From Photobacterium sanguinicancri (GTDB taxonomy: Bacteria; Pseudomonadota; Gammaproteobacteria; Enterobacterales; Vibrionaceae), in assembly GCF_024346675.1 (NCBI RefSeq), contig NZ_AP024850.1, positions 1 through 64,000 of the forward strand: a stretch of DNA of 64,000 nucleotides, read 5' to 3'. Below the pieces are notes generated by a model that saw nothing but the letters and a program-made list of their open reading frames with translations, ran no database searches and was not told the DNA's origin. Shown here one piece after another: positions 1-13,041 of the stretch (positions within the stretch are counted from its first letter, which is position 1; every line of letters begins with the position of its first letter). Both the position numbers and the translations under genes were made by a program.

Positions 1-936
1 GTGGCTGACAACCCAGGTGCTGCCTATAACCCGTTGTTTTTATATGGCGGAACAGGTTTAGGTAAAACACACTTATTACATGCGGTGGGTAATGCGATAG
101 CCGATCGCAAACCTAACGCCAAAGTGGTGTACATGCACTCTGAGCGCTTTGTTCAAGATATGGTAAAAGCCCTACAGAACAATGCGATAGAAGAATTTAA
201 ACGTTACTACCGTAGCGTGGATGCTTTGTTGATCGATGATATTCAATTTTTCGCCAACAAAGAGCGCTCACAAGAAGAATTCTTCCACACCTTCAATGCA
301 TTACTGGAAGGTAACCAGCAAATTATTCTGACATCAGACCGTTACCCGCGTGAAATCAGTGGGGTAGAAGATCGTCTGAAATCGCGTTTTGGTTGGGGCC
401 TAACGGTTGCTATTGAACCGCCTGAACTGGAAACACGCGTGGCTATCTTAATGAAGAAAGCCGAGCACAATAATATTCGCCTAGCTGACGAAGTGGCATT
501 TTTCATTGCTAAACGTTTACGCTCGAATGTGCGTGAGTTAGAAGGGGCATTAAACCGCGTTATTGCCAATGCCAATTTTACTGGCCGTGCAATTACCATC
601 GATTTTGTCCGTGAAGCGCTACGTGATTTGCTTGCGTTACAAGAAAAATTGGTAACCATCGATAATATCCAGAAGACTGTCGCCGAATACTATAAAATAA
701 AGATGGCTGATATGCTGTCGAAGCGTCGTTCTCGCTCTGTTGCTCGTCCTCGTCAAATGGCGATGGCACTGTCGAAAGAGCTGACGAACCATAGCTTGCC
801 AGAAATCGGTGATGCATTTGGTGGTCGTGACCATACAACCGTATTGCATGCTTGTCGTAAGATTGAGCAGCTGCGTGAAGAGAGCCACGACATCAAAGAA
901 GATTATTCAAACTTAATTAGAACACTGTCGTCTTAA
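1..936 (+). CDS. dnaA: Chromosomal replication initiator DnaA (5' end outside window)
   Basis: DnaA is the AAA+ ATPase that binds DnaA boxes at oriC, opens the duplex and loads the helicase. The 311 visible residues are almost identical to E. coli DnaA domains III and IV. The Walker A motif GGTGLGKT is at residues 16-23, a Walker B LLIDD follows near residue 76, and the C-terminal DNA-binding signature [14 protein letters not shown] is present. The GTG at base 1 is an internal valine codon, not a start: domains I and II and part of domain III lie upstream of the window. dnaN follows one base after the stop, the usual dnaA-dnaN operon. Confidence 0.98.
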   Translation: MADNPGAAYNPLFLYGGTGLGKTHLLHAVGNAIADRKPNAKVVYMHSERFVQDMVKALQNNAIEEFKRYYRSVDALLIDDIQFFANKERSQEEFFHTFNALLEGNQQIILTSDRYPREISGVEDRLKSRFGWGLTVAIEPPELETRVAILMKKAEHNNIRLADEVAFFIAKRLRSNVRELEGALNRVIANANFTGRAITIDFVREALRDLLALQEKLVTIDNIQKTVAEYYKIKMADMLSKRRSRSVARPRQMAMALSKELTNHSLPEIGDAFGGRDHTTVLHACRKIEQLREESHDIKEDYSNLIRTLSS

Positions 937-937
937 T

Positions 938-2038
938 ATGAAATTTTCCGTTGAACGTGAACATTTATTAAAACCGCTGCAGCAGGTCTCTGGTGCATTA
1001 GGCGGTCGTCCATCGTTACCGATCCTAGGTAACTTGTTACTGCAAGTCACTGATGGTTGGCTATCAATGACGGGTACCGACTTAGAAGTAGAGTTGGTGG
1101 CTAAACTGGCGTTAGACGGCGATTACGAAGCTGGTGCGATCACTGTGCCTGCGCGTAAGTTCCTCGATATTTGTCGTGGTTTACCTGACACTTCAGCGAT
1201 CAAGATTGCCCTTGAAGGCGATCGGGTGATTATTCGTTCTGGTCGTAGCCGTTACACCTTAGCAACGCTACCGGCCAATGACTTTCCCAATATCGACGAT
1301 TGGCAAAGTGAAGTTGAGATGACGTTGCAGCAAGGCCAAATGCGCCAGCTAATCGATAGCACTCAATTTTCAATGGCACACCAAGACGTACGCTACTACC
1401 TAAACGGTATGTTGTTTGAAACGGATGGTCAGCACTTACGTTCGGTAGCAACAGACGGCCACCGCATGGCAGTGTGCGCGATCAACATCGAGCAAGAATT
1501 GCCAAGCAAACAAATTATTGTGCCACGTAAAGGGGTCTTAGAGCTGGTACGTCTATTAGACACGCCTGATGCTCAAGTCACCATTCAAATTGGTAATGCC
1601 AATTTGCGTGCAACGGTTAATAATTTTGTCTTTACCTCTAAACTTGTTGATGGTCGCTTCCCTGACTATCGTCGAGTGATGCCACAAAATACCACTAAAA
1701 CATTAGAAGCAAGTTGTGATGATTTGCGTAAAGCCTTCGCGCGTGCCGCGATTTTATCTAATGAAAAATTCCGTGGTGTACGTGTTAACTTTGTTGGTAA
1801 TGAAATGCGCATTACAGCCAATAACCCAGAGCAAGAAGAAGCTGAAGAGTTTCTTGATGTTAGCTACGATGGGGATGATCTAGAGATTGGTTTTAATGTT
1901 AGCTACGTACTGGATGTGCTTAATACCCTTAAGTGTGAACAAGTGCGTATGTCGCTTAGCGATGCGAATGCTAGTGCGTTAATTGAAGACTGTGCCAACG
2001 ACGAAGCCATGTATGTGGTCATGCCAATTCGACTATAA
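938..2038 (+). CDS. dnaN: DNA polymerase III beta subunit (sliding clamp)
   Basis: DnaN is the ring-shaped processivity clamp that holds DNA polymerase III and other repair and replication proteins on DNA. The 366-residue length equals that of the E. coli protein. The N-terminus MKFSVERE and the C-terminus ending in VMPIRL are family hallmarks, the latter lying at the hydrophobic partner-binding pocket. Three clamp domains of about 120 residues are expected. The ATG is one base after the dnaA stop and recF starts three bases after the dnaN stop, so dnaA-dnaN-recF looks like one transcription unit with coupled translation. Confidence 0.98.
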   Translation: MKFSVEREHLLKPLQQVSGALGGRPSLPILGNLLLQVTDGWLSMTGTDLEVELVAKLALDGDYEAGAITVPARKFLDICRGLPDTSAIKIALEGDRVIIRSGRSRYTLATLPANDFPNIDDWQSEVEMTLQQGQMRQLIDSTQFSMAHQDVRYYLNGMLFETDGQHLRSVATDGHRMAVCAINIEQELPSKQIIVPRKGVLELVRLLDTPDAQVTIQIGNANLRATVNNFVFTSKLVDGRFPDYRRVMPQNTTKTLEASCDDLRKAFARAAILSNEKFRGVRVNFVGNEMRITANNPEQEEAEEFLDVSYDGDDLEIGFNVSYVLDVLNTLKCEQVRMSLSDANASALIEDCANDEAMYVVMPIRL

Positions 2039-2041
2039 GGC

Positions 2042-5558
<3,517 letters not shown>

Positions 5559-5586
5559 TTTTAATTAAACACACGGAATAGCTATA

Positions 5587-5616
5587 AAAACGTCGCCAAG
5601 TGCGACGTTTTTTTTT
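5587..5616 (+). terminator. Intrinsic terminator of the dnaA-dnaN-recF-gyrB region
   Basis: An eight-base stem AACGTCGC / GCGACGTT with a five-base loop is followed by nine or more T residues, 30 bases after the gyrB stop. Confidence 0.9.
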
Positions 5617-5678
5617 GCTCTTTATTTGAATGGGTTAGGCTAAATTAAGTTTTTTTTGAAATTTTTTACGCTTTAGCC

Positions 5679-5707
5679 CTTGGAAAAAACAGAGCGAATC
5701 CCTATAT
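5679..5707 (+). promoter_or_regulatory. Sigma-32 heat-shock promoter of ibpA
   Basis: The -35 element CTTGGAA (5679-5685) and the -10 element CCCTATAT (5700-5707) are separated by 14 bases. This matches the RpoH consensus CTTGAAA-N(13-17)-CCCCATNT closely. Transcription would start near 5713, giving a leader of about 105 bases before ibpA. The downstream gene is a small heat-shock protein, a classical RpoH target. Confidence 0.8.
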
Positions 5708-5712
5708 CTATT

Positions 5713-5818
5713 AATGAAGAGCAAGACGCCAGAGGCTGGGTCGAGCGACAGGTTTGTCCTATAGAGGAAAGCCACTTCATACTTTGATTAACTTATTGCT
5801 TCTTAGAAGGATAGTATT
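5713..5818 (+). promoter_or_regulatory. Probable ROSE-type RNA thermometer in the ibpA leader
   Basis: The leader ends with UUGCU (5796-5800), a three-base loop region and the Shine-Dalgarno AAGGA (5807-5811). The hairpin pairs UUCU with AGAA, then C with G, and leaves a G opposite a G before a final U-A. The motif U(U/C)GCU opposite the ribosome-binding site, with a G-G mismatch, is the signature of ROSE thermosensors found before ibpA genes. Melting at high temperature would expose the site. The upstream stems were not folded here. Confidence 0.7.
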
Positions 5819-6259
5819 ATGCGCAACGTAGATTTCACTCCTCTTTACCGTTCAGCTATTGGTTTTGATCGTCTGTTTAACCAGATGGAAAAGAACTTCA
5901 GTAGCAACAACAATACCGGTTACCCTCCGTACAATATCGAACAGCAAGATGAAAACCATTACCGCATTACTATGGCAGTGGCAGGCTTTGCTGAAGAGCA
6001 ACTTGATATAACCCAACAACAGACTATTTTGATTGTTCGTGGTACACGTGAAGATGCGAAAACTGAGCGTGAGTACTTATACCAAGGTATTGCTGAGCGT
6101 GATTTTGAACGCAAATTTCAATTGGCTGACTACGTGAAAGTGGTTGGTGCCCAGATGGAAAATGGTTTATTGCATGTTGAATTGGAACGCGAAGTTCCAG
6201 AAGAGCAAAAACCCCGTAAAATTGCGATTAACGGTAACCGCTTACTCGAAAGCGAATAA
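5819..6259 (+). CDS. ibpA: Small heat-shock protein, Hsp20/IbpA family
   Basis: IbpA-type proteins are ATP-independent holdases that coat aggregating proteins and pass them to DnaK and ClpB. The 146-residue length, the N-terminus [20 protein letters not shown], the alpha-crystallin domain (about residues 35-125, including [10 protein letters not shown] and the [15 protein letters not shown] segment) and the C-terminal R-K-I-A-I motif needed for oligomer contacts all fit the family. The gene stands alone, with a sigma-32 promoter, a probable ROSE thermosensor and its own terminator. Only one family member is seen here, unlike the ibpAB pair of E. coli. Confidence 0.95.
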   Translation: MRNVDFTPLYRSAIGFDRLFNQMEKNFSSNNNTGYPPYNIEQQDENHYRITMAVAGFAEEQLDITQQQTILIVRGTREDAKTEREYLYQGIAERDFERKFQLADYVKVVGAQMENGLLHVELEREVPEEQKPRKIAINGNRLLESE

Positions 6260-6296
6260 GCTACTCTCGCTATAATAGCGATTGAGAAGAGCAGTG

Positions 6297-6323
6297 AAGG
6301 TCAGCGAAAGCTGACCTTTTTTA
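6297..6323 (+). terminator. Intrinsic terminator of ibpA
   Basis: A nine-base stem AAGGTCAGC / GCTGACCTT with a GAAA tetraloop is followed by a T tract. Confidence 0.9.
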
Positions 6324-6367
6324 TTGGCTGATATTTAGTAGATAAAAAAGGATTTAGAGTGAGTCCA

Positions 6368-6383
6368 TGTTTCACGTGAAGCA
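6368..6383. promoter_or_regulatory. parS-like centromere site 2
   Basis: The 16-mer TGTTTCACGTGAAGCA differs from the canonical parS TGTTTCACGTGAAACA at one base. It lies between the ibpA and avtA terminators, in non-coding DNA. Confidence 0.85.
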
Positions 6384-6446
6384 CGCCATCTCATTTTTTA
6401 GTTTTGATAGGCATTGCCGAGTTACAGCCTACCGTTATTGTTGCCA

Positions 6447-6470
6447 TAAAAAAGCAGCCATAGGCTGCTT
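6447..6470 (-). terminator. Intrinsic terminator of avtA
   Basis: An eight-base stem AAGCAGCC / GGCTGCTT with an ATA loop has an A-rich left flank, which reads as a T tract on the minus strand downstream of avtA. Confidence 0.85.
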
Positions 6471-6506
6471 AATAAATAAAAGGAGTGAGCTTTCTAACGA
6501 GATGAA

Positions 6507-7751
6507 TCAGCTTTGATACGCCTTCGCTATTTCCTCTGCAATAACGGTAATGCCTTTTTTCATGTCCTCATCACTCTGTACGTAATTCATTCGTAGACAT
6601 TCATGGCCGTGTTGCCAATCACCTTGTAAGCCAATAAAGAAATATTCACCAGGCACGATCAGTACCCCGCGTGCTTTTAAACGGCGGTAGAGTTCCATAG
6701 TGGTGATAGGTAAATCTTTAAACCATAACCATAAGAACATTGCCCCTTCGGGCTTATGGATCCGAAATCGAGGATCGGGAATGGCAGCTTGTAGTAACTC
6801 GACCGCTTGCTGAGATTTACGTAAGTAGAAGGGTTTTATCACTTGCTCACTTAACGTGAGTAAATCATCTTGCTCTATCATTTTATGGGCAATGGCGGGG
6901 CCGACGCTACCTGGTGCTAAGCTCAATACGCCATTCATGTTGGCTAAGGCTGTTGTGATCTCTTCACTCGCAATCACAATGCCACAGCGTAATCCGGGTA
7001 ACCCGAGCTTGGATAAGCTCATACATAAAATGGTGTTGCTGTTCCAGAAAGGGGTGACATCAGCAAAGATGATATCGGGGAATGGCATGCCGTAGGCATT
7101 ATCGATGATCAATGGAATGTCGTGCTGGCGAGCTAATTTATCGAGATGGTGAATTTCTTCATCTGTCAGCACATTTCCCGTTGGGTTAGTAGGGCGTGAA
7201 GCACAAATAGCCCCTATGCTGTCATCAACGACCAAGTGGTCAAAATCAACGTGGTATTTGAACTGTCCGTTATTCAAAAGGGTGATTTCAGGCTTGTACG
7301 AAATGAACATATCTTCGCTTAATCCTGAGTCACCATAGCCAATATATTCAGGTGCCAGTGGTAATAAGATTTTCTTTTTCGTTCCATCAAACTCACCCGC
7401 CAGTAGATTGAATAGGTTAAAGAAAGCACTTTGACTACCGTTGGTAAGGCTGATATTACTTGGCTTAATGTCCCAGCCATAGGTTGTTTTCATTAAATCG
7501 GCGAGTGCGTTAATGAAGGTGTTTTTACCTTGTGGACCATCATAGTTGGTCATCGCAGCGGTGAGTTCGCCACTAGCAGCCATTGTTTGGGTGAGTTGAT
7601 TGAAGTATTCAACCATCTCTGGGATTTGGGCTGGATTACCCCCGCCTAGCATTACGGCATCGGGATTACGTAATCCATCGTTTAGGTCTTCCATTAATTG
7701 GGTGATACCCGAATAACGGCCAAACTTATCTCCGAACTTTGAAAACTCCAT
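6507..7751 (-). CDS. avtA: Valine--pyruvate aminotransferase AvtA
   Basis: AvtA is a PLP-dependent class I/II aminotransferase that exchanges amino groups between valine and alanine (2-oxoisovalerate and pyruvate). The 414-residue protein follows the E. coli protein closely: MEFSKFGDKFGRYSGITQLM at the N-terminus, GGGNPAQIPEM, SRPTNPTGNV, and the PLP lysine region CMSLSKLGLPG. I chose the ATG at 7751 because it matches the E. coli start and has a GGAAG ribosome-binding site a few bases upstream. An in-frame ATG seven codons earlier is less likely. It has its own terminator and a parS site on each side. Confidence 0.95.
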   Translation of the reverse strand: MEFSKFGDKFGRYSGITQLMEDLNDGLRNPDAVMLGGGNPAQIPEMVEYFNQLTQTMAASGELTAAMTNYDGPQGKNTFINALADLMKTTYGWDIKPSNISLTNGSQSAFFNLFNLLAGEFDGTKKKILLPLAPEYIGYGDSGLSEDMFISYKPEITLLNNGQFKYHVDFDHLVVDDSIGAICASRPTNPTGNVLTDEEIHHLDKLARQHDIPLIIDNAYGMPFPDIIFADVTPFWNSNTILCMSLSKLGLPGLRCGIVIASEEITTALANMNGVLSLAPGSVGPAIAHKMIEQDDLLTLSEQVIKPFYLRKSQQAVELLQAAIPDPRFRIHKPEGAMFLWLWFKDLPITTMELYRRLKARGVLIVPGEYFFIGLQGDWQHGHECLRMNYVQSDEDMKKGITVIAEEIAKAYQS

Positions 7752-8075
7752 CTTTACTTCCGACCTCAGCATGTTGCTCTTAGATTTATCGTTATTACAT
7801 AGCTGTATAACTTATGCTCAACTGTCAACATACCTGATCCCATCATGAAGGAAAAGCCAGTTTTTCATTTCAGTTAAATGGTAAGCGCAGTGAGCTTTAA
7901 CTGTAACAAGTGTAGCCAAAGTGCACGAGCGTGTTCCACGTGAAACGGCGGAAGATAGTGCAGAGTAAAGAATGAATATGAAATAGAGGATGATGAAATT
8001 GGAGAGTGTCACTGTAAAGGCGACAAGATACCAATCGTCAGAATACGGCGGCTGGCAGCAAAAGTGCAGTACGAT
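7752..8075. other. Intergenic region avtA-glyS with parS site
   Basis: There is no convincing gene here. A short minus-strand open frame in 7818-8012 has no family features and overlaps the parS site, so I regard it as chance. The region should carry the avtA promoter at its left end and contains parS-like site 3. Confidence 0.6.
7932..7947. promoter_or_regulatory. parS-like centromere site 3
   Basis: The 16-mer TGTTCCACGTGAAACG matches the parS consensus at all but the last base. It is in the avtA-glyS intergenic DNA. Confidence 0.85.
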
Positions 8076-8109
8076 AAAAAAGCCCCACTAACAGTGGTTA
8101 GTAGGGCTT
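8076..8109 (-). terminator. Intrinsic terminator of glyQS
   Basis: A GC-rich hairpin, AAGCCC pairing with GGGCTT with an inner CTAAC/GTTAG stem, precedes a minus-strand T run just after the glyS stop. Confidence 0.85.
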
Positions 8110-8128
8110 CAATTCGTCGTGCATTAAC

Positions 8129-10213
8129 TTACTTTTGTAGTAGCGAAATATCCGCAACTTTAAAGAATTCGTTACGCAGCTGGCTTAGCATTGTCAGACG
8201 GTTCACTTTTAGTTTCTCGTCATCAGCCATAACCATTACGTTATCGAAGAATGCATCAACAGCTTCACGCAGTGTTGCTAGATCAGAAAGCGCTTGCTGG
8301 TAATCGCCTTGGGCAAATACAGGGACTAACTTTTCAAGCATCGCAGCAATGTCAGCTGCAAGTGCTTTCTCTGCATCTTCCACTAATAGGCTGCTATCAA
8401 CGTTTGCTGCTAGTTCACCGTCGAATTTTGCAAGAATATTACCAACACGCTTGTTTGCGGCCGCCAGTGATTCAGCTGCATCTAGTGAGCGGAAGTGACT
8501 TACGGCTTTAACGCGTTTGTCGAAGTCTGCAGGTTGCGTTGGACGCAGTGCCAGTACTGCTTGAATCACGTCTACGCTGTGACCTTCATCTTGGTACCAT
8601 GCACGGAAACGGCCTAGCATGAAGTCGATCACTTCTGCTTCTACGTTGTCGTTGGTTAGCTTGCTTGAACCATCTTCGTTAGCAAAGAGCGATTTCGCTT
8701 TTGCGATCAGGTCAGCCAAGTCTAGGTTGTAGCCTTTCTCAACGATAATACGCAGTACACCTAGGGCAGCACGACGAAGTGCAAATGGGTCAGAACCTTT
8801 CGGTGCTTGGCCAATACCAAAGATACCTACAAGCGTATCGAGCTTGTCAGCCATAGCAACGGCTGCTGAAACACGCGTACTTGGCAGTTCATCGCCAGCA
8901 AAGCGAGGCATGTATTGCTCGTTCAGTGCTAGTGCAACATCTTCAGCTTCACCATCGTGACGTGCGTAGTGCATGCCCATTACACCTTGGGTATCGGTAA
9001 ATTCGAATACCATCGATGTCATTAGGTCACACTTAGCCAATAGGCCAGCACGCTTCGCGTTGGTCACATCTGCGTCAATTTTTTCTGCAATGTAACCAGC
9101 AAGCTCAGTAATACGATCGGTTTTATCTTTGATCGTACCCAGTTGCTTTTGGAAGATAGCGTTTTCTAGTTCAGGCAAGCGATCGACAAGCGGGCGCTTG
9201 CGGTCGGTGTTGAAGAAGAACTCAGCATCAGCAAGGCGAGGGCGAACAACTTTCTCGTTACCTTCGATAATTTGACGAGGGTCTTTTGAAATGATGTTCG
9301 ATACAAAGATGAACTTCGGTACTAGGTTGCCTTCAGCATCGTATACCGGGAAGTACTTCTGATCGCCTTTCATGGTGTAAACCAATGCTTCAGACGGTAC
9401 GTTCAGGAAGTCTTCTTCAAAAGAAGCGGTAAGCACAACTGGCCATTCAACCAGTGAGGTTACTTCTTCAACCAGCTCATCTTCAAGATCGGCGGTACCA
9501 CCAACTGCATCAGCTGCTTTTTTAGCATCAGCAAGAATGATCGCTTTACGTGCTTCGTAATCAACCATTACTTTACCGCGTTCTTCAAGAATCGCAGGGT
9601 ATTGGTCAGCATGATCAATCGTAAATTCAGCTTCACCCATGAAACGGTGACCACGAATAGTACGTGCCGATTCAACACCAAGAATAGTGCCAGGGATTAG
9701 CGTGTCGCCAAGTAGCATGGTTAGCGTTTTAACTGGGCGGATAAATTGTGTTTCTTTATCGCCCCAGCGCATTGGCTTAGGAATAGGTAGCTTCGCTAGT
9801 GCGTTAGCTGCCATTTCACAAAGAAGCGCATCTGCCGATTGACCTTTTACTTCTTGTTTAAACAGCAGCCACTCGCCTTTGTCTGTAACTAGACGGTCAG
9901 CTTGCTCAACGGTAATACCATTACCACGCGCCCAGCCTTGAGCGGCTTTGGTTGCGTTACCCTCTGCATCAAATGCAACTGAAACAGCAGGACCACGTTT
10001 CTCGACTACTTTATCTGGTTGGCCTTCAGCCAGCGCAGAAACCTTAAGAGCAAGACGACGCGGTGCAGCAAACCATTTCACACCTTGATGTGGCAGTGAC
10101 GCAGCTTTGAGCTCTGCTTCAAAATTTGCAGCGAACGCTTCAGCCAAAGTACGAAGTGCTTTTGGTGGTAGCTCTTCCGTACCTAGCTCAATAAGGAAAT
10201 TGTGTTCAGCCAT
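8129..10213 (-). CDS. glyS: Glycyl-tRNA synthetase beta subunit
   Basis: GlyS is the large tRNA-binding subunit of the bacterial alpha2-beta2 glycyl-tRNA synthetase. The 694-residue length compares with 689 in E. coli. The N-terminus [20 protein letters not shown] is the family signature, followed by the HD-like central domain and a C-terminal anticodon-binding domain (DALR-like, in the last 100 residues with [11 protein letters not shown]). It starts nine bases after the glyQ stop, so the two subunits are co-translated, as expected for a stoichiometric complex. The operon ends in a strong terminator. Confidence 0.97.
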   Translation of the reverse strand: MAEHNFLIELGTEELPPKALRTLAEAFAANFEAELKAASLPHQGVKWFAAPRRLALKVSALAEGQPDKVVEKRGPAVSVAFDAEGNATKAAQGWARGNGITVEQADRLVTDKGEWLLFKQEVKGQSADALLCEMAANALAKLPIPKPMRWGDKETQFIRPVKTLTMLLGDTLIPGTILGVESARTIRGHRFMGEAEFTIDHADQYPAILEERGKVMVDYEARKAIILADAKKAADAVGGTADLEDELVEEVTSLVEWPVVLTASFEEDFLNVPSEALVYTMKGDQKYFPVYDAEGNLVPKFIFVSNIISKDPRQIIEGNEKVVRPRLADAEFFFNTDRKRPLVDRLPELENAIFQKQLGTIKDKTDRITELAGYIAEKIDADVTNAKRAGLLAKCDLMTSMVFEFTDTQGVMGMHYARHDGEAEDVALALNEQYMPRFAGDELPSTRVSAAVAMADKLDTLVGIFGIGQAPKGSDPFALRRAALGVLRIIVEKGYNLDLADLIAKAKSLFANEDGSSKLTNDNVEAEVIDFMLGRFRAWYQDEGHSVDVIQAVLALRPTQPADFDKRVKAVSHFRSLDAAESLAAANKRVGNILAKFDGELAANVDSSLLVEDAEKALAADIAAMLEKLVPVFAQGDYQQALSDLATLREAVDAFFDNVMVMADDEKLKVNRLTMLSQLRNEFFKVADISLLQK

Positions 10214-10222
10214 GCTTTATCC

Positions 10223-11134
10223 TTACTTGTCTTTTTTGCACATAGGGAAGCCAAGTGCTTCACGAGAAGCATAATAAGCTTCTGCCACTTGCTTCGTTAA
10301 GTTACGGATACGCAGGATGTAGCGTTGACGTTCAGTAACCGAGATAGCTTTACGTGCATCAAGTAAGTTGAATGCATGACCTGCTTTAAGAATACGCTCG
10401 TAAGCAGGTAGTGACAGTGGTGTCTCTAGTGCTAGTAGTTCCTGACACTCTTTTTCGCACTGGTCGAAGAAGGTGAATAGGAAATCAACGTCGGCGTGTT
10501 CGAAGTTGTAAGTTGATTGCTCAACTTCATTTTGGTGGAAGATGTCACCGTAGGTTACTTTACCTAGCGGGCCATCAGTCCATACAAGATCGTAAACAGA
10601 GTCTACACCTTGGATGTACATGGCTAGACGCTCAATACCGTAAGTGATTTCGCCTGTTACAGGTTTACACTCAAGGCCACCAACCTGCTGGAAGTAAGTG
10701 AACTGAGTCACTTCCATGCCGTTAAGCCATACTTCCCAGCCAAGACCCCAGGCACCCAATGTTGGGTTTTCCCAGTTGTCTTCTACAAAACGGATATCGT
10801 GTACTTGCGTATCGACGCCTAGCGCTTCTAGTGAACCTAGGTACAGTTCTTGGATGTTGTCGGGTGATGGTTTAATGATCACCTGGAACTGGTAGTAGTG
10901 CTGAAGACGGTTTGGATTCTCACCATAGCGGCCATCGGTAGGACGGCGAGATGGTTGTACGTACGCTGCTGCAATAGGCTCTGGACCTAGAGCACGTAAA
11001 CATGTCATTGGGTGAGAGGTACCTGCACCTACTTCCATGTCTAGTGGTTGTACAATGGTACAACCCTGCTGGCCCCAGTAATCCTGCAGCGCGAGGATCA
11101 TGCCCTGAAAGGTTTTAATATCGAATTTCTGCAT
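10223..11134 (-). CDS. glyQ: Glycyl-tRNA synthetase alpha subunit
   Basis: GlyQ carries the class II catalytic core that activates glycine and charges tRNA-Gly together with GlyS. It has 303 residues, as in E. coli. Features include the start [20 protein letters not shown], the motif 2 region ([20 protein letters not shown]) and the motif 3 type segment [10 protein letters not shown]. It is the first gene of the glyQS operon. A divergent promoter region of about 280 bases separates it from the OmpA-like lipoprotein gene. Confidence 0.97.
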   Translation of the reverse strand: MQKFDIKTFQGMILALQDYWGQQGCTIVQPLDMEVGAGTSHPMTCLRALGPEPIAAAYVQPSRRPTDGRYGENPNRLQHYYQFQVIIKPSPDNIQELYLGSLEALGVDTQVHDIRFVEDNWENPTLGAWGLGWEVWLNGMEVTQFTYFQQVGGLECKPVTGEITYGIERLAMYIQGVDSVYDLVWTDGPLGKVTYGDIFHQNEVEQSTYNFEHADVDFLFTFFDQCEKECQELLALETPLSLPAYERILKAGHAFNLLDARKAISVTERQRYILRIRNLTKQVAEAYYASREALGFPMCKKDK

Positions 11135-11300
11135 TGTCAGCTTCGCGAGATTAGTGGATTAAAAGAAAATGTCATAACAAACCAGTATACCTTGCCAGCT
11201 AAGGTGCGAGTAGAGCTAGTGCATGTTTTTTATCCATCCTGGTCTAAATTGCTATGAGAAATTAGTGGTGAGTGCAGATTCTTGCTCTGTATGTGCTTTT

Positions 11301-11328
11301 TTGACATTCCCTTGATGATTTTTATGAT
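11301..11328 (+). promoter_or_regulatory. Sigma-70 promoter of the OmpA-like lipoprotein gene
   Basis: A perfect -35 TTGACA (11301-11306) and a -10 TATGAT (11323-11328) are 16 bases apart, giving a leader of about 75 bases before the ATG at 11412. Confidence 0.7.
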
Positions 11329-11411
11329 TGAGCTCATTACAATTCGGCGAAATTAAAGCGCCGGCATAATGGATGCTAAGAGCGTACTAAAGACAAACGA
11401 GTGTAGACGCA

Positions 11412-12101
11412 ATGAATGTACAAGCAGGTGGTAAAGCAAGTAAATGGCTACGCAGTGTTGTAGTGGCTTTAGGTGTGACTATGATGGTTAGCGGGTGTTC
11501 GACTGTTAACCCATATACCCGTGAAGATCAAACAGCGAAAGCAACGAGTGGAGCTTTGATTGGTGCGATGGCGGGAGCGGCAATCGGTGTTGCGTCTTCA
11601 AGTAAAAAAGATCGTGGTAAAGGGGCGTTAATTGGTGCTGCATCTGGTGCTGCATTAGGTGGTGGTATTGGCTACTACATGGATGTGCAAGAGACCAAGC
11701 TACGTCAGCAACTTGAAGCTTCAGGCATTAGCGTGACCCGTAATGGTAACGATATTATTTTGAATATGCCGAATGAAATTACGTTTGGTTTTGATCAATC
11801 TGATTTAAGCAGTCGTGCAAAAACCGCTTTAAGCAATGTTGCTTTAGTGGCGAAAGAATATGATAAAACAGCGTTGAACGTTTACGGCTTTACCGACAGT
11901 AAAGGCACTGCACAATATAACCTGCGTTTATCGCAAGTACGTGCGAGTGAAGTGAGTAACCACCTTATTCGTCAAGGTGTGGGTGTAAACCGTGTAATGA
12001 CTAAAGGTATGGGTGAGGCTCATCCGATTGCGTCAAATAATTCCGAGCAAGGTCGCGCACAAAACCGTCGTGTCGAGATTGTATTGAGTCCAATATCTTA
12101 A
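11412..12101 (+). CDS. yiaD: OmpA-family lipoprotein (YiaD-like)
   Basis: This is an outer-membrane lipoprotein that probably links the outer membrane to peptidoglycan. The 229-residue protein has a signal peptide with lipobox VSGC (lipidated Cys29), glycine-zipper repeats (ALIGAMAGAAIG and ALIGAASGAALGGGIGYYM, about residues 47-90), and a C-terminal OmpA peptidoglycan-binding domain (about residues 115-225) with YGFTDSKG, LSQVRA and NRRVEI motifs. E. coli YiaD has the same layout and length. It is monocistronic, with its own promoter and terminator. The symbol is by architecture; the physiological role is not established from sequence. Confidence 0.88.
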   Translation: MNVQAGGKASKWLRSVVVALGVTMMVSGCSTVNPYTREDQTAKATSGALIGAMAGAAIGVASSSKKDRGKGALIGAASGAALGGGIGYYMDVQETKLRQQLEASGISVTRNGNDIILNMPNEITFGFDQSDLSSRAKTALSNVALVAKEYDKTALNVYGFTDSKGTAQYNLRLSQVRASEVSNHLIRQGVGVNRVMTKGMGEAHPIASNNSEQGRAQNRRVEIVLSPIS

Positions 12102-12144
12102 TCTTGCTATTGGCGTTAATACCGCGAAGATAAGTGGTTAAATG

Positions 12145-12175
12145 AAAGGCTAGCACTGAGTGTTAGCCTTTTTTT
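12145..12175 (+). terminator. Intrinsic terminator of the OmpA-like lipoprotein gene
   Basis: A twelve-base stem from AAAGGCTAGCAC to GTGTTAGCCTTT (one G-U pair) with a TGA loop is followed by seven T residues. Confidence 0.9.
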
Positions 12176-12231
12176 GTTCGTAAGCATTTACACTTTTGCG
12201 CTTGTTTCCCGTAATGACACTCGCTATTATT

Positions 12232-12425
12232 GCGGCTCCTTTGGGGAGTAGCCTCTCGATCTATCGAGATAATCGTCAACATAATTGAAGCAAAATCTTC
12301 ATGGCGATTATGACTCACACTAATCCTACTAGTGAGTTTGGCGAGACCATTGGTAAACCAACATGAACCGGGGTGGGGCATGTCTGTTTACCTATGGTTC
12401 TAATTATTATCCTCGCCCCCAAGAG
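12232..12425 (+). promoter_or_regulatory. yybP-ykoY manganese riboswitch
   Basis: The leader contains the two conserved strands of the Mn2+ aptamer: GGGGAGTAGCC (12243-12253) and GCGAGACC (12341-12348). They are separated by variable hairpins such as CTCGAT/ATCGAG and CTCAC/GTGAG. After the aptamer, GGGGTGGGG (12370-12378) can pair with CCTCGCCCC (12411-12419), directly before the weak Shine-Dalgarno AAGAG and the GTG start. The expression platform therefore probably controls translation. The downstream gene is a UPF0016/MneA-type manganese exporter, the standard target of this riboswitch class. Confidence 0.88.
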
Positions 12426-12433
12426 TATCTGTC

Positions 12434-12991
12434 GTGAGTGTTCTCGCTGTTTCTATTACTACCGTTGCCTTAGCCGAAATTGGTGATAAAACCCAATTGT
12501 TATCATTGCTGCTGGCAAGCCGTTATCGCAAACCTCTTCCTATCATTTTAGCGATTTTTTTAGCCACGATTGCCAATCACGCCTTAGCTGCTTGGCTTGG
12601 TGTTGTGGTTGCAGACTACCTAACACCAGAGGTACTCAAATGGGTACTTGTGATTAGCTTCGTTGCAATGGCTGGTTGGATTCTTATTCCAGATAAGCTT
12701 GATGACGATGAGAAAATCTCAAACCGAGGGCCTTTTGTTGCCAGTTTTATTGCCTTCTTTATTGCGGAAATTGGCGACAAAACTCAAGTCGCAACTACTA
12801 TGTTGGGGGCTAAATACCATGATGCTTTATTGCTGGTGGTGATAGGGACGACCGTGGGCATGTTATTGGCGAACGTGCCAGTGGTGCTTATTGGTAAACT
12901 TTCTGCAGATAAAATGCCGTTGGATTTGATCCGTAAAATTACCGCGACCTTATTTGCCGGACTGGCAATTGCGGCGGCGGTTGGCTTATAA
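12434..12991 (+). CDS. mneA: Manganese exporter of the UPF0016/TMEM165 family (MneA)
   Basis: This inner-membrane cation transporter exports Mn2+ and protects against manganese excess. The 185-residue protein has six predicted membrane segments in two homologous halves. Each half carries the family motif E-x-G-D-K-T: EIGDKTQ at residues 15-21 and again at 112-118. An acidic loop (KLDDDEK) joins the halves. The start is GTG at 12434, placed by the riboswitch leader and by the first conserved motif beginning only 15 residues in. Vibrio cholerae MneA belongs to this family. The riboswitch implies induction by Mn2+. Confidence 0.9.
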   Translation: MSVLAVSITTVALAEIGDKTQLLSLLLASRYRKPLPIILAIFLATIANHALAAWLGVVVADYLTPEVLKWVLVISFVAMAGWILIPDKLDDDEKISNRGPFVASFIAFFIAEIGDKTQVATTMLGAKYHDALLLVVIGTTVGMLLANVPVVLIGKLSADKMPLDLIRKITATLFAGLAIAAAVGL

Positions 12992-13025
12992 GCTGGCGAC
13001 GAGCAAGGTGTCGATTGGGGGAGCG

Positions 13026-13041
13026 TGTTCCACGTGGAACA
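13026..13041. promoter_or_regulatory. parS-like centromere site 4
   Basis: The 16-mer TGTTCCACGTGGAACA is a perfect palindrome and fits the parS consensus at every defined position. It is in the intergenic DNA 35 bases after mneA. Confidence 0.88.

Noticed and set aside
1..3. GTG at base 1 as the start of dnaA
   Set aside because: It aligns with an internal valine of DnaA; the gene begins upstream of the window.
12163..12381. A 72-codon minus-strand frame before mneA
   Set aside because: It is antisense to the manganese riboswitch and the preceding terminator and has no coding features.
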